A program made the translations under genes and the position numbers. Below, piece by piece: positions 24,801 to 38,573 of a stretch of 64,000 nt of DNA. The notes below the pieces were generated by a model. That model had not been told where the DNA came from. It searched no databases and worked only from the letters and a program-made list of their open reading frames with translations. The stretch covers positions 806,001 to 870,000 of the forward strand of contig RCSZ01000013.1 of the NCBI GenBank assembly GCA_014898425.1. Direction: 5' to 3'. Within the stretch, counting starts at the first letter, position 1; each line of letters starts with the position of its first letter. Origin of the DNA: Botryotinia globosa (taxonomy: Eukaryota; Ascomycota; Leotiomycetes; Helotiales; Sclerotiniaceae).

Positions 24801-26137
24801 CTCTCTCTCTCCATTCCCCAATTCCCTCCCCCAGTCCTTCCACTTCCACTTCCACTTCCACTTCCACTCTTCCTCCCAACCCCCATCTCTTATCTCCAAT
24901 CCCTTATTTATCCATTCATCCGATATCAAAAGATCACCTTCCCTCCACTCTAACCTACTCAAACCTATTCTAGTCCAAACTCACCTCCTCAAACCCACCA
25001 TTTAAATTCACCCTGCTCTCGCCCCAAACCCCCAAACCTAACCATCCAATTCTAATTCCTAACAATCAAATCCTATCAGCCTACCTCCAGCAATCTCCAG
25101 CTTGCCCTTCCCACTTACCTACATACCTAGGTACTTAGTTTCAGAAACAAAGCCAAACCAAACCAAACCAAGTCGCGCTGAGCCACTCTCTAATCTAGAC
25201 GCAAGAACAGAAAAACAGAAACACTCCACAAAATTCAGAAACCCATAGACATTTCTCACTCACTCAAAGTCACAACTTCTCACCACATAGAAAAGACATC
25301 ACCACAAGTGCCAAATCGAAATCGAAATCAAAATCAAAATCACCAACCAAAACAAAAGATCAAATCAAATGAACGAAAAAAATATCTCTCTCCATTGAAT
25401 CATTATCTACCTGCTACCCCATCCACCCATCCATCTCATCACATACACACACCACTCATAGCCTCCTGCAAAAATCTCTCTTCACTCACTCACTCACACC
25501 CAAAGAATCCATCTCATCCACCCAGATCCCCACCCCAAACCCAACAATAAATCAAACCCTCTCCGCCATCCATCCATCCATCCATCCATCATCACATCAT
25601 ATCAAAAAAAGCGAATAATCTGGATTTCCATCTTAATCTCCATCCCAGATCCCAGATCCCTCCCTCCTCCCCCCCCCAAAATCCAAATGTTTTTCCCATC
25701 CCATCCCATCCCATTGCACAATATCCAAACACCACCAACTACCTCCCCCAACGACGTGGGAGAGTGGGACCATCAACGACCTCGAGACCAAAGTACACAC
25801 GTACCAAGCATTCATTCGAGCCATGAAGAAATGAAATAGTGAGAAGAAAAACAACAACAAAAAAATCCATAGATAACAAAAGGGGGTATGTGTATGATAG
25901 TAACCAGAACCAGAACCAGAAACAAATTCCGCCGTGCTCAAAGTGCGCTAAACCTCGCGCTGAAATATATGGTACAGTTAAAATAATGAAATGTTCATCT
26001 CCGGAAGAAATGCTCATAAAATGTGAAAAAATAGTTGTTGCCGAAAAAACAACCATGAGGTATCATCTAAACGAAAAGAGAGAGGCAGAGAGAGAAGAAG
26101 AGCGCAGATAAACTCCAATGCAAAGCAAGACGCAGAA
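21843..26137. other. 4.3-kb spacer, low complexity, no credible gene
   Basis: Candidate frames are short and composition-driven. Notable content: a TCTAA/TCTAG pentamer array at about 22782-22816, CCAAT repeats at 24570-24592, a long CT-rich stretch at 24710-24860 with CACTTC repeats, a CATC array at 25568-25592 and CCCAT repeats at 25700. The CT- and CCA-rich plus-strand sequence from 24.5 to 25.7 kb resembles fungal promoter or 5'-leader DNA, but no coding exon follows it on that strand. It may belong to a non-coding transcript or to long 3' untranslated sequence of the minus-strand gene at 26138. Confidence 0.5.
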
Positions 26138-29100
26138 TCAACTCTCTTCCATAATCCCCACCTCACCCCCTCCTACCTCTCTCCATTCCCGACTGCAGTC
26201 CGTCATTCTCTTGATCCCGCTCACGCGACCCGCCCAGAGACTTTCCACCGCGGTGCGGAAAGTGTATCCACGCTGACTGCTGATCACGCCAATCGCTTGC
26301 AGTACGGCTTTTCTGCTATCCCGGCCAAAGACAGCAGGATGATTGATCCACTCGAGACTCGCCTCCAACTCCGCATCCAGAGCCGCAACAGTGTTGGGAT
26401 CGATACCCGGGGCCGTGACAACTGCCGAAAGCGCATCGTTTGATCGGTGTCGAGGAATCGCTCCGAGAGTTTGATTTGAGGTCATTGTCGTCGCAGATGT
26501 GGGGGAAGGCGTGCGACGTCTATCGGGAGTACCGTTCGTAGGAGATGAAGAACCCGTGCGGGATGAGAGATTGTGATTGGGGGATTTGGAAGGTGGGGGT
26601 GGGATGGGTGGGAGACCACCTTTTCCTAATCCTTTCAGAATCGATCGTGTCTCGCTCAAAAGATGTTGTGCGCGGTCGTGCTGACCGCGAGAAACCAGTG
26701 TGAGAGCGCGTGTAAGCATGTCGGAGGTGAGAAGTTCCATACGTCGTTGCACGACGCTTGGATGGGGTGGAATGGGTGGTGCGCTATTCCAAGTCGTGTG
26801 TTTCTTCTGATTGGTTGGTGCAGGAAGCATGGTGATTGCTAAGAGTGAAGGGCGGGGTAAATGAGCAAGTGTTCCATCTCTGAGGATATCTCCCCACGTG
26901 AGGTCAGCTTGGATCAGAGGAACTTCCTCTATTGATACGACTCGTTGATCTTCTTGATCAAGTGACCCACCAAGAGCCTCCAGACCAGAAACGATAGAGT
27001 CCCATGGATCTTGAGCGAGCTGTTCTTGCGAAGCATTATCAGGAGCAATGACTAGCTGCACCAAGATATCCCTCTTATCGCCGAATCTCAAATCTCCCAA
27101 AGAAGCCTCAGCGTCTTTACCCGTGGCACGCTTAGTGATCTGTAAGGCCCCGCTAATCTTAACAAATTTGGCTGGCGATCCCTCAGGAAGTCTAAGCTTT
27201 AATTTCACATTTTGATGTGACATTGTTTGCAGCGATCCAAGACAACCTGCAAGACATTCTCGCAACATCATCCAATCTTTGACGTATGTGTAAGAAGCTT
27301 TGGTTCGCGTGGATAATTCAATCATGGTGTCTGGCTTGTGGGTCATCCCAAGTCCGAAAGAGTGGACAGCAATCCTAAGTGAAATTTGTTAGCCATGATT
27401 TTGCCCGCAAAATACCAATACCAACACTACTTACTTAGCCGCCTCCGCTCTTGATACCACAAAATCCACACTCTCTGCATCGGATGTAGAGGAGTCACTA
27501 ATCAAAAGAATCGTAGCAATTGGATTATTCGACCTCCGTTGCATGAGAAGATCCATCGCCACATTTGCACCCTCCACAACATCTGCTCGATGACTCTTTT
27601 GTCCAACCGGTCTGATCGAAGCTAGAATTTGCTGCCATCCATTCCACGTTCTGCTAGTCATTCCCACAAGTGGTGCTGCACCGCCACTGGACCCAAATGT
27701 GACCAAACCCATACGATCACGATCTCCCAGGTTGGAGACCATAAATTTCAATGCATCTCTTACAAGAGTAATCTTGACGCCTTGCATCGAAGAAGATATT
27801 GGAATCACAACCACAATATCAACAGGAACGTGAATTGCAGCGGGGAGTCGTAGACCTCTAGGGGCACTTGCATATTCTGCCGGTGCGGTCGTCGCGGATC
27901 TAGGTCCATAGGCCGAGGAAGTAACCGACACTCGCTGGAGTCCTGTAGAATCGCGACTCCATTCTTCTTCTTCTGGCTCCGAGAGATCGTAATCTGGACT
28001 TCGTGCTGGAGATCCCTCGATAGCATTCAAATCCAACAAAGCCTGCTGCCACAACTTGAGCTGATTGCGATTTTCAAACTTGAGGTGAAATGAGGGGAGT
28101 TCGGCCACTGACAGACTCAAGGTCAATATGTTGTTATCTTCAGTAGGGCGTAAGTTAGCTGCGGTGATTTTTTCGGTTTGTCCAAGAGAATTACCAGATC
28201 CTGATTCAGTCACCTCGTTCAAGTGCTTTTTGATTAATATTGAACCTTTGAGTGTGCAGCGAGTACTTTTGCGAGCGCCATTCGATTCATCCCATGGTTG
28301 TGACGATGAAATCTTCTTTTCCTTTACGCAGATAAGCATTTCTGCGAACAAGAAACATTCCAGTTCCTGCCAAGAATGCCTGTCTTTCCCAACTCGAATT
28401 GTTCCATATAATCGTAGTTTTCCAAATCTGTCTATTGTTAGTATTTTATTTATTTTCTACAATGCATGATGATATGTACCTATTAAAATCAAGACCATGC
28501 CAATTTTCCACCCGAGTCCGTAAATTTTCAGTGATTTCTTCCAATACCTCTGGTGATTCATAGGGGTAGAAACGTGGTGCGCTCTGAGCTGGAGATGGGG
28601 GTCGAGCATAAGTATCTTCAGGTCGAAGGTTGGGTAGTGGAGGGGCACCTTGAATATCATCTGGGTCGGGTCGCCATTTATTATCAGGAACCTCGATTGT
28701 GATAAGACAGGTTAAAGTTTGTTGCTGTCTGGACCTGTTCAAGGTAGGGAACTCTGAACGAATGCTGACGACCGGAGCTGGGATGGGGTTTCTTGTAACA
28801 CTCGCTCGAGGGCTTATAAGATTCGATTCCATCGCTTGCACATCGTAGTCATAGCGGCGAGGTGGGCCGCTGGCTGCAGTCTCTGGGTACCCTACGGACG
28901 ATGGAGCGTTTTCGCTATCGTTTCTCTGGTGCGAGATTCTCGATGGTTGTGCGTATCTATCCATGCGCTCTCGACTATCCCTACTATCTCTGTTGCTACC
29001 ATTATCTCTGCTATTGTCTCTAATGTGGGTATCCTGGCTGTTCGCTCTCGTTCTCGTAGTTCGAGCATTGGATTCGCGACTGGGTGGTCGTACGGTCTGG

Positions 29101-29951
29101 GATTCCCAATTCGAAGGGGTGGGCGTTGATCTCGCGGACTGGTCGCTGGCGGAAACTGAACGCACAATACTACTTAGCTTCTCTGGGGGGGCAGCAGGAA
29201 TCAGCTTTGGTTTTCAGGGAAGACGAACCACTACTTTTGAAAGTCTTACCAATGTCAAGAACATTGCCTCCTCGACTCGTATCCAGACCCAAGGGCGCAT
29301 TGCAAGTTGGGCAATATTGAGCGTCGCTTTCCTTGATGTATTCGTAGAAACATGCCTCATGAGAGACATGGCCGCAGGAGAATTGTAATATTCGCTCGCC
29401 TCGAAGGGTATGTTCCAATGGCTCTTCACACACAGAACATTCGCTGCCAACAAACGTCCTCTCCCTCCTGTTACGAGTTCTATCCGTGTCCAACATTCCT
29501 GACATTCCACCACCAGCTCGTTGTTTAAAATCACGATTCGCCTTACTGGCTAGAGGGGAGATTGAAGAGAACGACGTATCTGAAATTCCACGAGTGTGTT
29601 CAAGAACTTTTCGATTATCTGATGGAGAAGAAGTATACAAGTTAGTCACTGTGAAGGTAATTTTCACGCATTAGTATGAGCGGAGAGGTGGAGTAATGGC
29701 AATTTGGAGTTTGGCTACTGCGTACCCTTTTTGGGATGGGATCCTGCAACGCGGGCTCCACTAGATAAATCCTTGACCTTGTCTCTCTCTCGTCTCCTGG
29801 ATCTTTTATCCGAGTCGCTGAGTAGTCCAAGCTCATACAACCTTGAAACCTGGTCTTTTTGTTCCTCTGCTCTGCGGCTAAAGCTAGTGAGATTCCTACC
29901 AGTATCGGAAGTGGAAGGGGTGGTGTTGAGTCCCAAGAACCTTTTCGACAT
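26138..29951 (-). CDS. RING-H2 / PH-like / VWA multidomain protein (Far1/Ste5-like architecture)
   Basis: Five exons (29726-29951, 29250-29648, 28480-29182, 27435-28427, 26138-27374) give about 1185 aa; all introns are GT-AG (52-77 nt) and restore frame. The RING-H2 is CSVC...CGHVSHEAC...CPTC (Cys146, 149, 167, His169, 172, Cys175, 188, 191). A Ser/Arg-rich linker follows, then a PH-like segment (about 444-578: LRLYGTIRVGK to KLWQQALLDLN), then a VWA domain from about 641 (VDIVVVIPISSSMQG), where the MIDAS DxSxS reads PISSS and lacks the usual Asp. The C-terminal region is Pro/Ser-rich. RING, PH and VWA in this order are known from the yeast pheromone-MAPK scaffolds Ste5 and Far1, so a signalling scaffold or E3 ligase is plausible. 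Orthology is inferred, not shown. Confidence 0.9.
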
Positions 29952-32900
29952 GAACCGCTGTTCCAGAGGGTCTTGTTTTCAAAAAGCTCTGTCCGTCTCC
30001 GTCAATATTAAGTTTGTTCGCCCACTTTTTTCTGAATATACTCCACTGCTAAGAAACCCAATCGACCCAAGATTATGAACAGTAACGCAATAAATCTCAG
30101 TACATAAAATGTTCGCTTGCGCAAGTTGAGATCCGGCCGAATCCTGAATGTCCGAACCAAGGAAGATTCGGGGTGGCGATGCTAAGAATTGCGCGCTGTG
30201 AGATTTCGATCTCTATCTTTCGGGACTCTAAATTTGGGTATGGGAATGAGGACAGGACTACCGGGAATGGGTACAGGAGCTAATTGTAATCCAAAGGGTG
30301 TGACGCTGTGGGGAATTTTTGCAAAAGGCTTTCCACCCTTCAGTGTGCTGATTCACGGCTTAGGTCAGAGTAATTGAATAGGATTTGAGGTAGGAATGGC
30401 CACCATTCGATGTAATTCGGGATCCCGTGTTTGGTTACTGGGCTGCAGTTATGAAAAGACGAGCTGAAGTGTTAGGCCAATAATGCAAATGCAATTCAAT
30501 CGAGTGGGCGTCCGAGAGCTTTGCGAATTACTACTAGAAGGGAGGGGCGAGACTTGCGAATCATGAAATTGTGCGAATCGCGACTACAGGGTAATTGAGT
30601 TCATTCGTGAGGAGCCTAGTGAAATATGATGAAAGTTTGAGAGAGAGCATGAAGTGAGTGAAGAGAAGAAGTTGACGAACAGCAAGATGTGGAAAGACAA
30701 ATGTGAACGCCGCCCACTTACAGTAGGTAGCAAGTGATGGTACCACCATATCTAGGCAGTAAAGATAGCAAGCAGTTATCTGTAAGAAAAACTGAATAAT
30801 GTTATGCCGGAACTCCATTACCTATACCCAACAGCTCAAATACATGGATCCAGGCATGTAAACGATGGGCGCTGTCCAGGATACCTACAGGACTGAGTGA
30901 TTTTCAGGACTTCGGAGTCTGGCTTCACAAGGAAGAGCATGACGGGATTGGTTCAAAGGAGGGGTTGGTAAAGATTTGGCAATTGTGGAATAATTAATGG
31001 CAGTAACGACTTCAAGTAATAATCCTGTTAATGATATCGCAAAATGCTCAGACTGACTGAAGTAGACAGACCTCGGGTATTTAGTAAGCTTCTTCCAGTT
31101 TAGCACAGCTCCGGAAACATGGATCTACGTATTGAACCACATGCTATAGCTTGCATAAGAAACTGATAAGTTATAACGCGAAACTTAGAATAATGAATTT
31201 CCTTTCCAAGCTTGAAAATTAATACTCGTCAGGTGCTAGTACACGATAATGTGAGCAGCTTTTGCAAGGTAGCTTAGCGATTATCATACAACAAGTCTGA
31301 TGTCAAAATGAAGGGGCTATAAGGTTAAATAAATTACCAACAGGCATTTTTTGACCCTTCGAGATGATTGGAAAGTTCCAGTCTATTAGCAATCATTGTA
31401 CTCGAGTAGACATGTTGACATGATAATGACAGCTTGATAAAATTGACGGGACAAGTTTTGTTTCTACTTTGACACAGGCCGAAACAAGGTAGATCAACAG
31501 GAACTGTGGCTTTAGGCTGTACAGTAGCTGCATATCTAATATAGGCCGTAGGGTCCTACCTAGTATAAGATAAACGTCGGAAATTTTACCAGACAAGAAA
31601 CAATCTCCATGTCGGTAACTTTCTACTTGCAGCATGCAGTTGATTGAACTTGCAGATTGGTAAAAGTACACTTGGATTCTACACTGTCTTCGACGCAATA
31701 TTCTTGATCTCATCACCTTCCTTCTAAACTCGGTTCCTGATTTATCTTCAATCTTCACCCACCACCAACCCCCAGTCTCCAGCAATATACTATGATAAAG
31801 GAACGATATTGCTATCCCAGCTTTCTGCAGTTCTCGACTGCACATTTTGGCATTCGAACCATCGTGCCAATCAAACGATTGTATCATAGTGCTGCTATCC
31901 CTGGTCCGCGCCCGTTACCCGCCTCTTCTAAGTTCTCTCGGATATCCCTGGTCTGTGAAAAAGGCCACCAGGGTCTATCTCCATCATGCATGCAAAAAGA
32001 ATTACAGGGTACATAAAACAAGGAAGATCTTGCGTGTAAAAGTAGCCAGTCGCAGCCAAAATCACGAAGTGTTATTATCTTTTAGTTCTGCAGGATAAGT
32101 TTCTGTCTATCCGATCATTTCTTCTTATGGTCATGAACGGCTGAAAGAAACATATTTATGTGATACTCGCGAGTCGCAACATTTCTTCGGCTTATTAGGT
32201 TTTCAGGAGAGAAGTATTTCTAAAAAAGAATAAAGTCCCCCATTCTTCCCAGTATTCCCTTCCAATTGCTTGTTAGTAATCCGATTGGGGAAGGAAAGTA
32301 GACGGTTCGTTTCTTCGTTCCGTAAACAGTAGAATGAAATGACTCGAATACGAAGGAAGTCTTTAACGTCTTTGACTATCGACTATCTGAGACGAATCCG
32401 ACGATGTTCTAGAAAACTGGAACTAGACTTATTATTGCGCACTATCCTGACCTATTTGATTCTGGCATCTGTCATATTGATTCAGACCCCATTCTTAACA
32501 CTCCAATCGATCCTGAGGTTAGAACCGGTGGTCCGGTGGGTAAGATTCTTATTAACAGCCCAATATGGAAATATTTCAAAGCTTTCACCCCACAACACGA
32601 AGCATGAAATAAGTACATATAATGATCTGCCCTATAAGAAACGGATAGACCTCTGCTACATGCGTAATCCAAAGTAATTAGGGAGAAAAAAAAGCTGGAA
32701 TTTTGGGTCCTTCCAAGTTCCAACTCCTATTTTTCGCTGCAGACATCGTGGTTCCCACGCGGTTTATATCAATGTCTCATCCCCATATCCACTTTGGATC
32801 GTCGAAACTACGGGAATCCGCCACTGAAATCAGGAACAGAAATAGTGATATCCGCTGTCATTACCTTTCGATAGACATTGTTGTAATATGACAGGAGTCA

Positions 32901-35900
32901 AGGGACAAGAAATGTAAATGACACCTTGTTAGTCTGCAATGACTACATGTCGTATATGTTGTACGCCAAAGGCCTAGACGACCTGAAGAATATTCAAGCC
33001 ACAACCACTAGATTCAAATAATTACTCCGAGACTGCTCAGACGTCTTCTAGAAACCTTCGAATCGTGTGGTCAGAGCTTCAATATTTAGATTCATATCAG
33101 AATTGTATTTTTCGTCCTGCGCGTCCTTCTGGCATAGGTTCAAGAATAGATTTTAGTGTACTTCTCTCGAGCCTCTCTAACTATGGAAGGTTACGCGATC
33201 GATCTAATCTTATAAGCTACTTACTCCCAAGGAGGATTTCAGAGGATTGAATTACTCGTGCGGCACCTCCGTTCTGTACCCAATTAGGTGCACCCTCAAA
33301 TATGTGCTTATGAAAAGCAACTTCGGCAGCTAAAATAACGATCTATCCGTCTGTGTCGTAGAAATTCCTCAGTCGCTACATGCGCATCAGCTGAAACTAC
33401 TGTTTTGTCATTTCTTAACAAATACCAAGAGATATAATAATGCAATATGCTTACAGCATCAAAACTAAACGATGACATGTTTAAACTATCGCCGCATGTA
33501 TCAAGCTCGAAGAGTACAATTGCGAGCAACAACCGGCTTTCGTCTCATCTGATTCGTTTAAGCTGTATCAGATGTTAGACAGCGTGGCTTGATGTTACCC
33601 GAACTACTCCCAGAACTTCCTGATATCTGATGTCAGCTTCACGTAGCTGCGCCGCGGGTAGTCATTGCAGCTTGTAAAGTGGCGCTCGCATACATATAAA
33701 AAGAATCTTCGCAGAAAAATCAAATGCTATCGAAGCGCAGAAGAGTTGTGGTTGGCCGACTAATTCACCTAATGACAAAGATATCATCATTCAGACTTTC
33801 AACCCACTATCGTGCAGAAAACATGCTGCGATGTTACCCTCCGAGTACATCACCATCCCGAACAGGAAACATCTGACAACATTATCACCATTTTCGGAAG
33901 TTGCTTTACGAGCAGTGTAACAGTCCTACAAGAAATCCTTCGCAAACCTCACCTTGAAACATATGCAACCAGTAACATAACAAATTCACATCGATCTTTT
34001 GTCCAAAGGTAATCCTCTTCAAGCATTTTCTAATGCACCCCAGCCGCTTTTGACAACGATCGATTTTTGGTGGCTTGCATGTTCAGGTCGATGTCCAGAG
34101 ATCGTCGCGTGCTAAGCATGGATAATTCAAGAGGAGAGTTTTGCTAGATTGGCGCTTCTTGTATAGTATGAACTTCCCCAGCTGAACAAAATTCGGTAGT
34201 GTTTTGTAAGGTATACTTCGCTACGAACGATGTCAATCCAGACTGTGGTCGCTCAACTTTCATAGGTGATCTAAATCTATAAAAGCGCCTCTAAGATCTA
34301 TCTGCTTCAGATTCTTGTTACATTTCTCGATCAGTTCCATGGAATTATTACGGGTGTCAATGCGAATGCTTCCCGCTATCTCATTACATGAAACGTGTGC
34401 TTTCCAGAGGCGGTTCACAATAGGGTTCCAAAGACATCTGGCCCACGTAACTGGATTTACTTCCATGTTAGTTTGTCAAGATCGAACTACTATACACTTT
34501 ATCTTTCTTTGCTATTTGAAATGCGATCTCTATCCATTATCTGTGCAGCGATGCATTCGAGATTTCGAGCCTCGTCGCTTGTTAATTTATCCTCGCATTT
34601 GGCGTATTTCATAGTAGCATTGTCAAAGAACGGAGTTTTCTCTACATCAGCATTGCTGATCAGTTTCTGCCCTATAAGGTTCGTCCTGTCAGTGCTTACT
34701 GCTTGGCCAAATCCAGCTTCCGCTTCTATTCAAGCCTGTCAATTCACTAATGAAAATGCCAAAACGGTAAGGTTGGTTTCACACCTTCTAAACAACAATT
34801 CGGGCATCTATATTTCCTTCTGTCTTGCTCGACTCAAACTATTTCAAAACTTGATGAATTGAGAATCGTCTTGACCAAAATAAAGTGTGAGGACTAAAAG
34901 AACAGTGTGGACAGTTGAACTCGTTAGCGAGCTAATGACCGTGATCATGAACGAGTCCACTTTTCTGATTATCTTCCCATGTTAATTGCTATGCTCGCGT
35001 TGACATCGTCATATGAATCCCATAGCTTCCTAAACTCAATATACACGATACCTCTACCCAAGCTCACCCAACACCTCACCAGTCCACTTTCTCCCGGGTG
35101 CGCGCCATTTACCCCGCAAAGCTAAGACTTTTTAAATGCAGATTGTCAGCGCAATATAGGCGCAACCGAAATGAAGATCAATGTTTAAGATAGTTAGTTA
35201 TACTTTTTCAATCCACCTCAACCGGTACGCTTTGATCAAGATTACATACCAGAGAAAACCCACACTCTTTGCTCAAGCTAAAAGAACCCTTCTATGCTGC
35301 AATCAATGCAGCACACTAAGATTTAGATTACAACTTTCTTGAGTAGTCAAAACGCGAGGCCGTGGTTCAACTGATGAAGATCCAGCCGGGTTGATGCTTT
35401 GAGTTCCCGTGTGCTCTCGACGGCCGTTTGATAGATATTGCAATTACAGTAGCTATCTGATAAAAGTGCATGCGGTATCCATCTACATACATATCATAGG
35501 TCGAATAATGCCCCCCTCCCCCCCACCGGTCGTCTAGCCACATGCCATCAGAGCGCCATGAAAGCATAATGCACATAACTTCCCCGTTGTGTTTGCGCCT
35601 CACAGTGTCTTTCAGCTTCTCACTATGAGTATACCAATAACATCACATTCCTATCACTTCCTAACACACACATAGTCCGGACACTTGCAACACTCTTGTT
35701 TAAGCATGCAGATAAACAACACTGAGCAATGATTCGCTACGTCGTATGTACACCTGCCACCATCAGCGTTAGTTAGTGTCTACCTTGTCCACATACAACA
35801 GGCACTTAAGTATCGGTGGGATATACCCGAGCCCAAGGCAAGTCCTGGGAAAGCCAGTACGTACACACGGAAAACTTCAATTTGCGGCGGCAAGGAAAAG

Positions 35901-37442
35901 ACGTAATCTTCAGCCCTAGCTACGGGCCTTTTATGTACCAAATTCATGCAAACCCTTGAAAATCGCAGTGTACAAAATCACCTGGATTTTAAAGGGGGGA
36001 TGAGAAACTTGGAGGGCGGAGGCTCGAGCTCTTTTTGGCGGGGTACATCCACCAACATCCACAACTAAGCCACCGACACAAATTTTGTAGGTTCTACAAG
36101 GTGCCTGGATGTGAAGTTGATGGTTTTTTCATGCCGTTGGTCGGGTGTAACAAATCATTGATAATCTATCTAGATGCCTGCACTGAATTCAGTCATTGAC
36201 ATTGGGACGAGGAGCGTAGAGAACGTGTAATTTTTAGTCCGAATGTTGTAATAGCCTACAAACATTTGAATCGTGGGTTTAGTGTGTTTATCCAAGATTA
36301 GATACATATTGGCGACATTTGCAAAGCTCAAAATAGTAGACTAGTTTTGGGTAGACTACGATCTATCAGATCCAGTCAGGGTCCAGGCACCGTAACCATA
36401 CTGTTGGTAAATGATGCTACAAACCTCCTTCCCTTCGTGGAAAATATCAGTAAACTAGATAAGCTACCCATCTACTTGGTAATGCAGGAAAATGTTACGG
36501 AATGGTGCCGAAAGTATATCAAATTAATTTCAGACTATTATATACCTCTGGCCATTCCTGTCCTCGTATTTGCTTTTTAGTCTCTAAATGCCGGCGGTGC
36601 ACTGATGATAGATACCGTGCGCGGGGGTGGCGTGAAAATCATCTTCTTCTTTGCTTTTGGGGACCAGTAGATCAGTGCTTGTGGTAGATCGTGTTCATTC
36701 GATTTCTTGCTTGAGATTGAAATTTCTATGGATGCGTGATGTGATGGCTCACATCACATAATTTGACTCCGACATGATGTCTCAGTGTATGAGACAGCGA
36801 GCGTTTTCTCCGCCTTAATCAAAGGGAAGAGTGGAACTGCCTGGTAAATCTGACACGAGGTTTCCAAAGGTAGACCAGGAAACCTGAGTACGGTAGAAGT
36901 ATCTTCAGACCATCAGTCGCTTGCGTTGGAAGTCAGTGAATATCGATCATTACCGAGGTGCCTCGCTGAATTCAAATCCTCAAAGTCATACTAACAATCT
37001 GAAATAGCGCTTATTAGCCCTGAAGATGAGGGGTTTGAAGTCTCTCAGTCTGGATGAACTGCTAAGAGCTCACCAACAGTTCAAGCCCCGGAAGTCCAGG
37101 CGACTCATCTCCTCAAGAGATATTTTGATGCCCTGAGTCAAGGGTCAAGCCATCAGAACCCTCGATCATTCTGGGCAATCTTTTGGGCAGTAGTCTCGCT
37201 CGAGTCTCGCTCATCGCTCGGGATTGATTATTCTCGCAATTGACTATTCATGCCCCAGCTGAGTAGGTTCATCGACGCCGTTCTCAACTATTATCACGCC
37301 ACGAATAACGATAGGATTGTGATAGCACAATTATTGTGGTGTGCGGAGGGCCGAGGTTACCGGACAGTGACGGGCCACACTGTGATACCGAATCCATCTC
37401 GGATCCAGGTTGACCGATTTTCACAATTCTCCACTTTCAACA
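29952..37442. other. 7.5-kb gene-poor spacer
   Basis: GC is ordinary, unlike the RIP islands, but no frame on either strand has recognisable motifs, exon partners or believable composition. The longest frames (minus 31393-31887; plus 34395-34862) read as chance translations. A C-rich run is present at about 35511-35524. The stretch could contain non-coding transcripts or old, unrecognisable gene remains. Confidence 0.45.
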
Positions 37443-37447
37443 GTGGG

Positions 37448-38568
37448 TACCAAGGCCTATAAGGAACATTTAGCACAAACCCCAAAAATAGATTTCTGCC
37501 TAAGCTAAAAATGTATTTAGAATTTAGAGGTATATATATATTAAAATAAAACTTTCAATCCAATATACAACCTTAAAAAAATAAATAAAATAAAAAGAAA
37601 AAAGAGAATCTTATTAATTAGAATCTAAGGAATCGATTCATATAATTCTTTTTGAATTATCTCAAAAATTAGAATTTATATTTATTATTGAAATATTAGA
37701 ATGATAAAAGATTAAATATTAAAAGCGATTTATTATTCGAATTTATTGAAATATTTCAATAATAAATATAAATTCTAATTTTTGAGATAATTCAAAAAGA
37801 ATTATATAAATCAATTCCTTAGATTCTAATTAATAAGATTCTCTTTTTTCTTTTTCTTTTATTAATTCTTTTAAGATTGTATACTAAGTTGAATAGTTTC
37901 TTATATAAATTAAGCATTAATTAATAATCCAACCTAATCTTTAAAATATTAATAAAAGATATTTCGAAAATTGAAGTTTATTAAAGTAGAATTAAATATA
38001 AAGTTTTACTTTCGAAATAATTCAAAAAAGATTATATCAATCGATTCCTTGAATTCTAATTAGTAAGAATATCTCTTTTCTTTTTCTTTTATTAATTTTT
38101 TTAAAGTTGTATACTAAATTGAATAGTTTCTTATATAAGTTGAGGATTGATTAATAATTAAACCTAGTTTTTAAGATATTAATAAAATAGACTAAGGATT
38201 GATTAGTCATATAATCTAATATTGAGATAAAGAATCCTTATCGAAATTCATTCACTTATAATATAATAGTCTATACATAAAAAGAAAATTATTCAAAAAA
38301 GATTTTATATTAGAACTTAAATATTAGTATACTTCTTTTCAAGAATTCTAAAATAGACTGTGAATTATAATAATATTATTAATAATAAGAGCTTTTAAAT
38401 AAAATAATTTTTTCTATAATAAAATTATAATTTATATTGTTCTATATAATACAATTTTTATTTCCAAGATTTCTATAGACGCACCATACAAATTATAGAA
38501 ATTTTTTTTGCTTCAGGCAGAAATCTATTTTTGGGGTTTATGCCAAATGTTCCTTATAGGCCTCGGTA
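37448..38568. mobile_element. 1.12-kb AT-rich inverted-repeat transposon with internal palindrome
   Basis: The left end reads TACCAAGGCCTATAAGGAAC, continuing through CCCCAAAAATAGATTTCTGC. The reverse complement of the right end matches for more than 50 bp with few changes. GTGGG occurs directly outside both ends (37443-37447 and 38569-38573), suggesting a 5-bp target duplication; alternatively TA is the duplicated target and the element starts with CC. There is no coding capacity. Inside, arms of about 100 bp at roughly 37590-37692 and 37750-37858 are inverted copies, and 38030-38180 repeats 37790-37950 in direct orientation with C/T differences. Confidence 0.85.
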
Positions 38569-38573
38569 GTGGG

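Noticed and set aside
24708..24962. 84-codon minus frame rich in Glu/Arg/Trp/Lys
   Set aside because: It arises from a CT-rich simple-sequence tract; there are no exon partners or motifs.
27805..28026. Alternative frames inside the RING/PH/VWA gene
   Set aside because: The spliced minus-strand model is continuous over five exons and contains the conserved domains.
31393..31887. 164-codon minus-strand frame in the 30-37 kb spacer
   Set aside because: No recognisable motif, no supporting splice partners, and composition like random translation.
34395..34862. 155-codon plus-strand frame
   Set aside because: Same reasons; overlapping frames of similar length exist on both strands.
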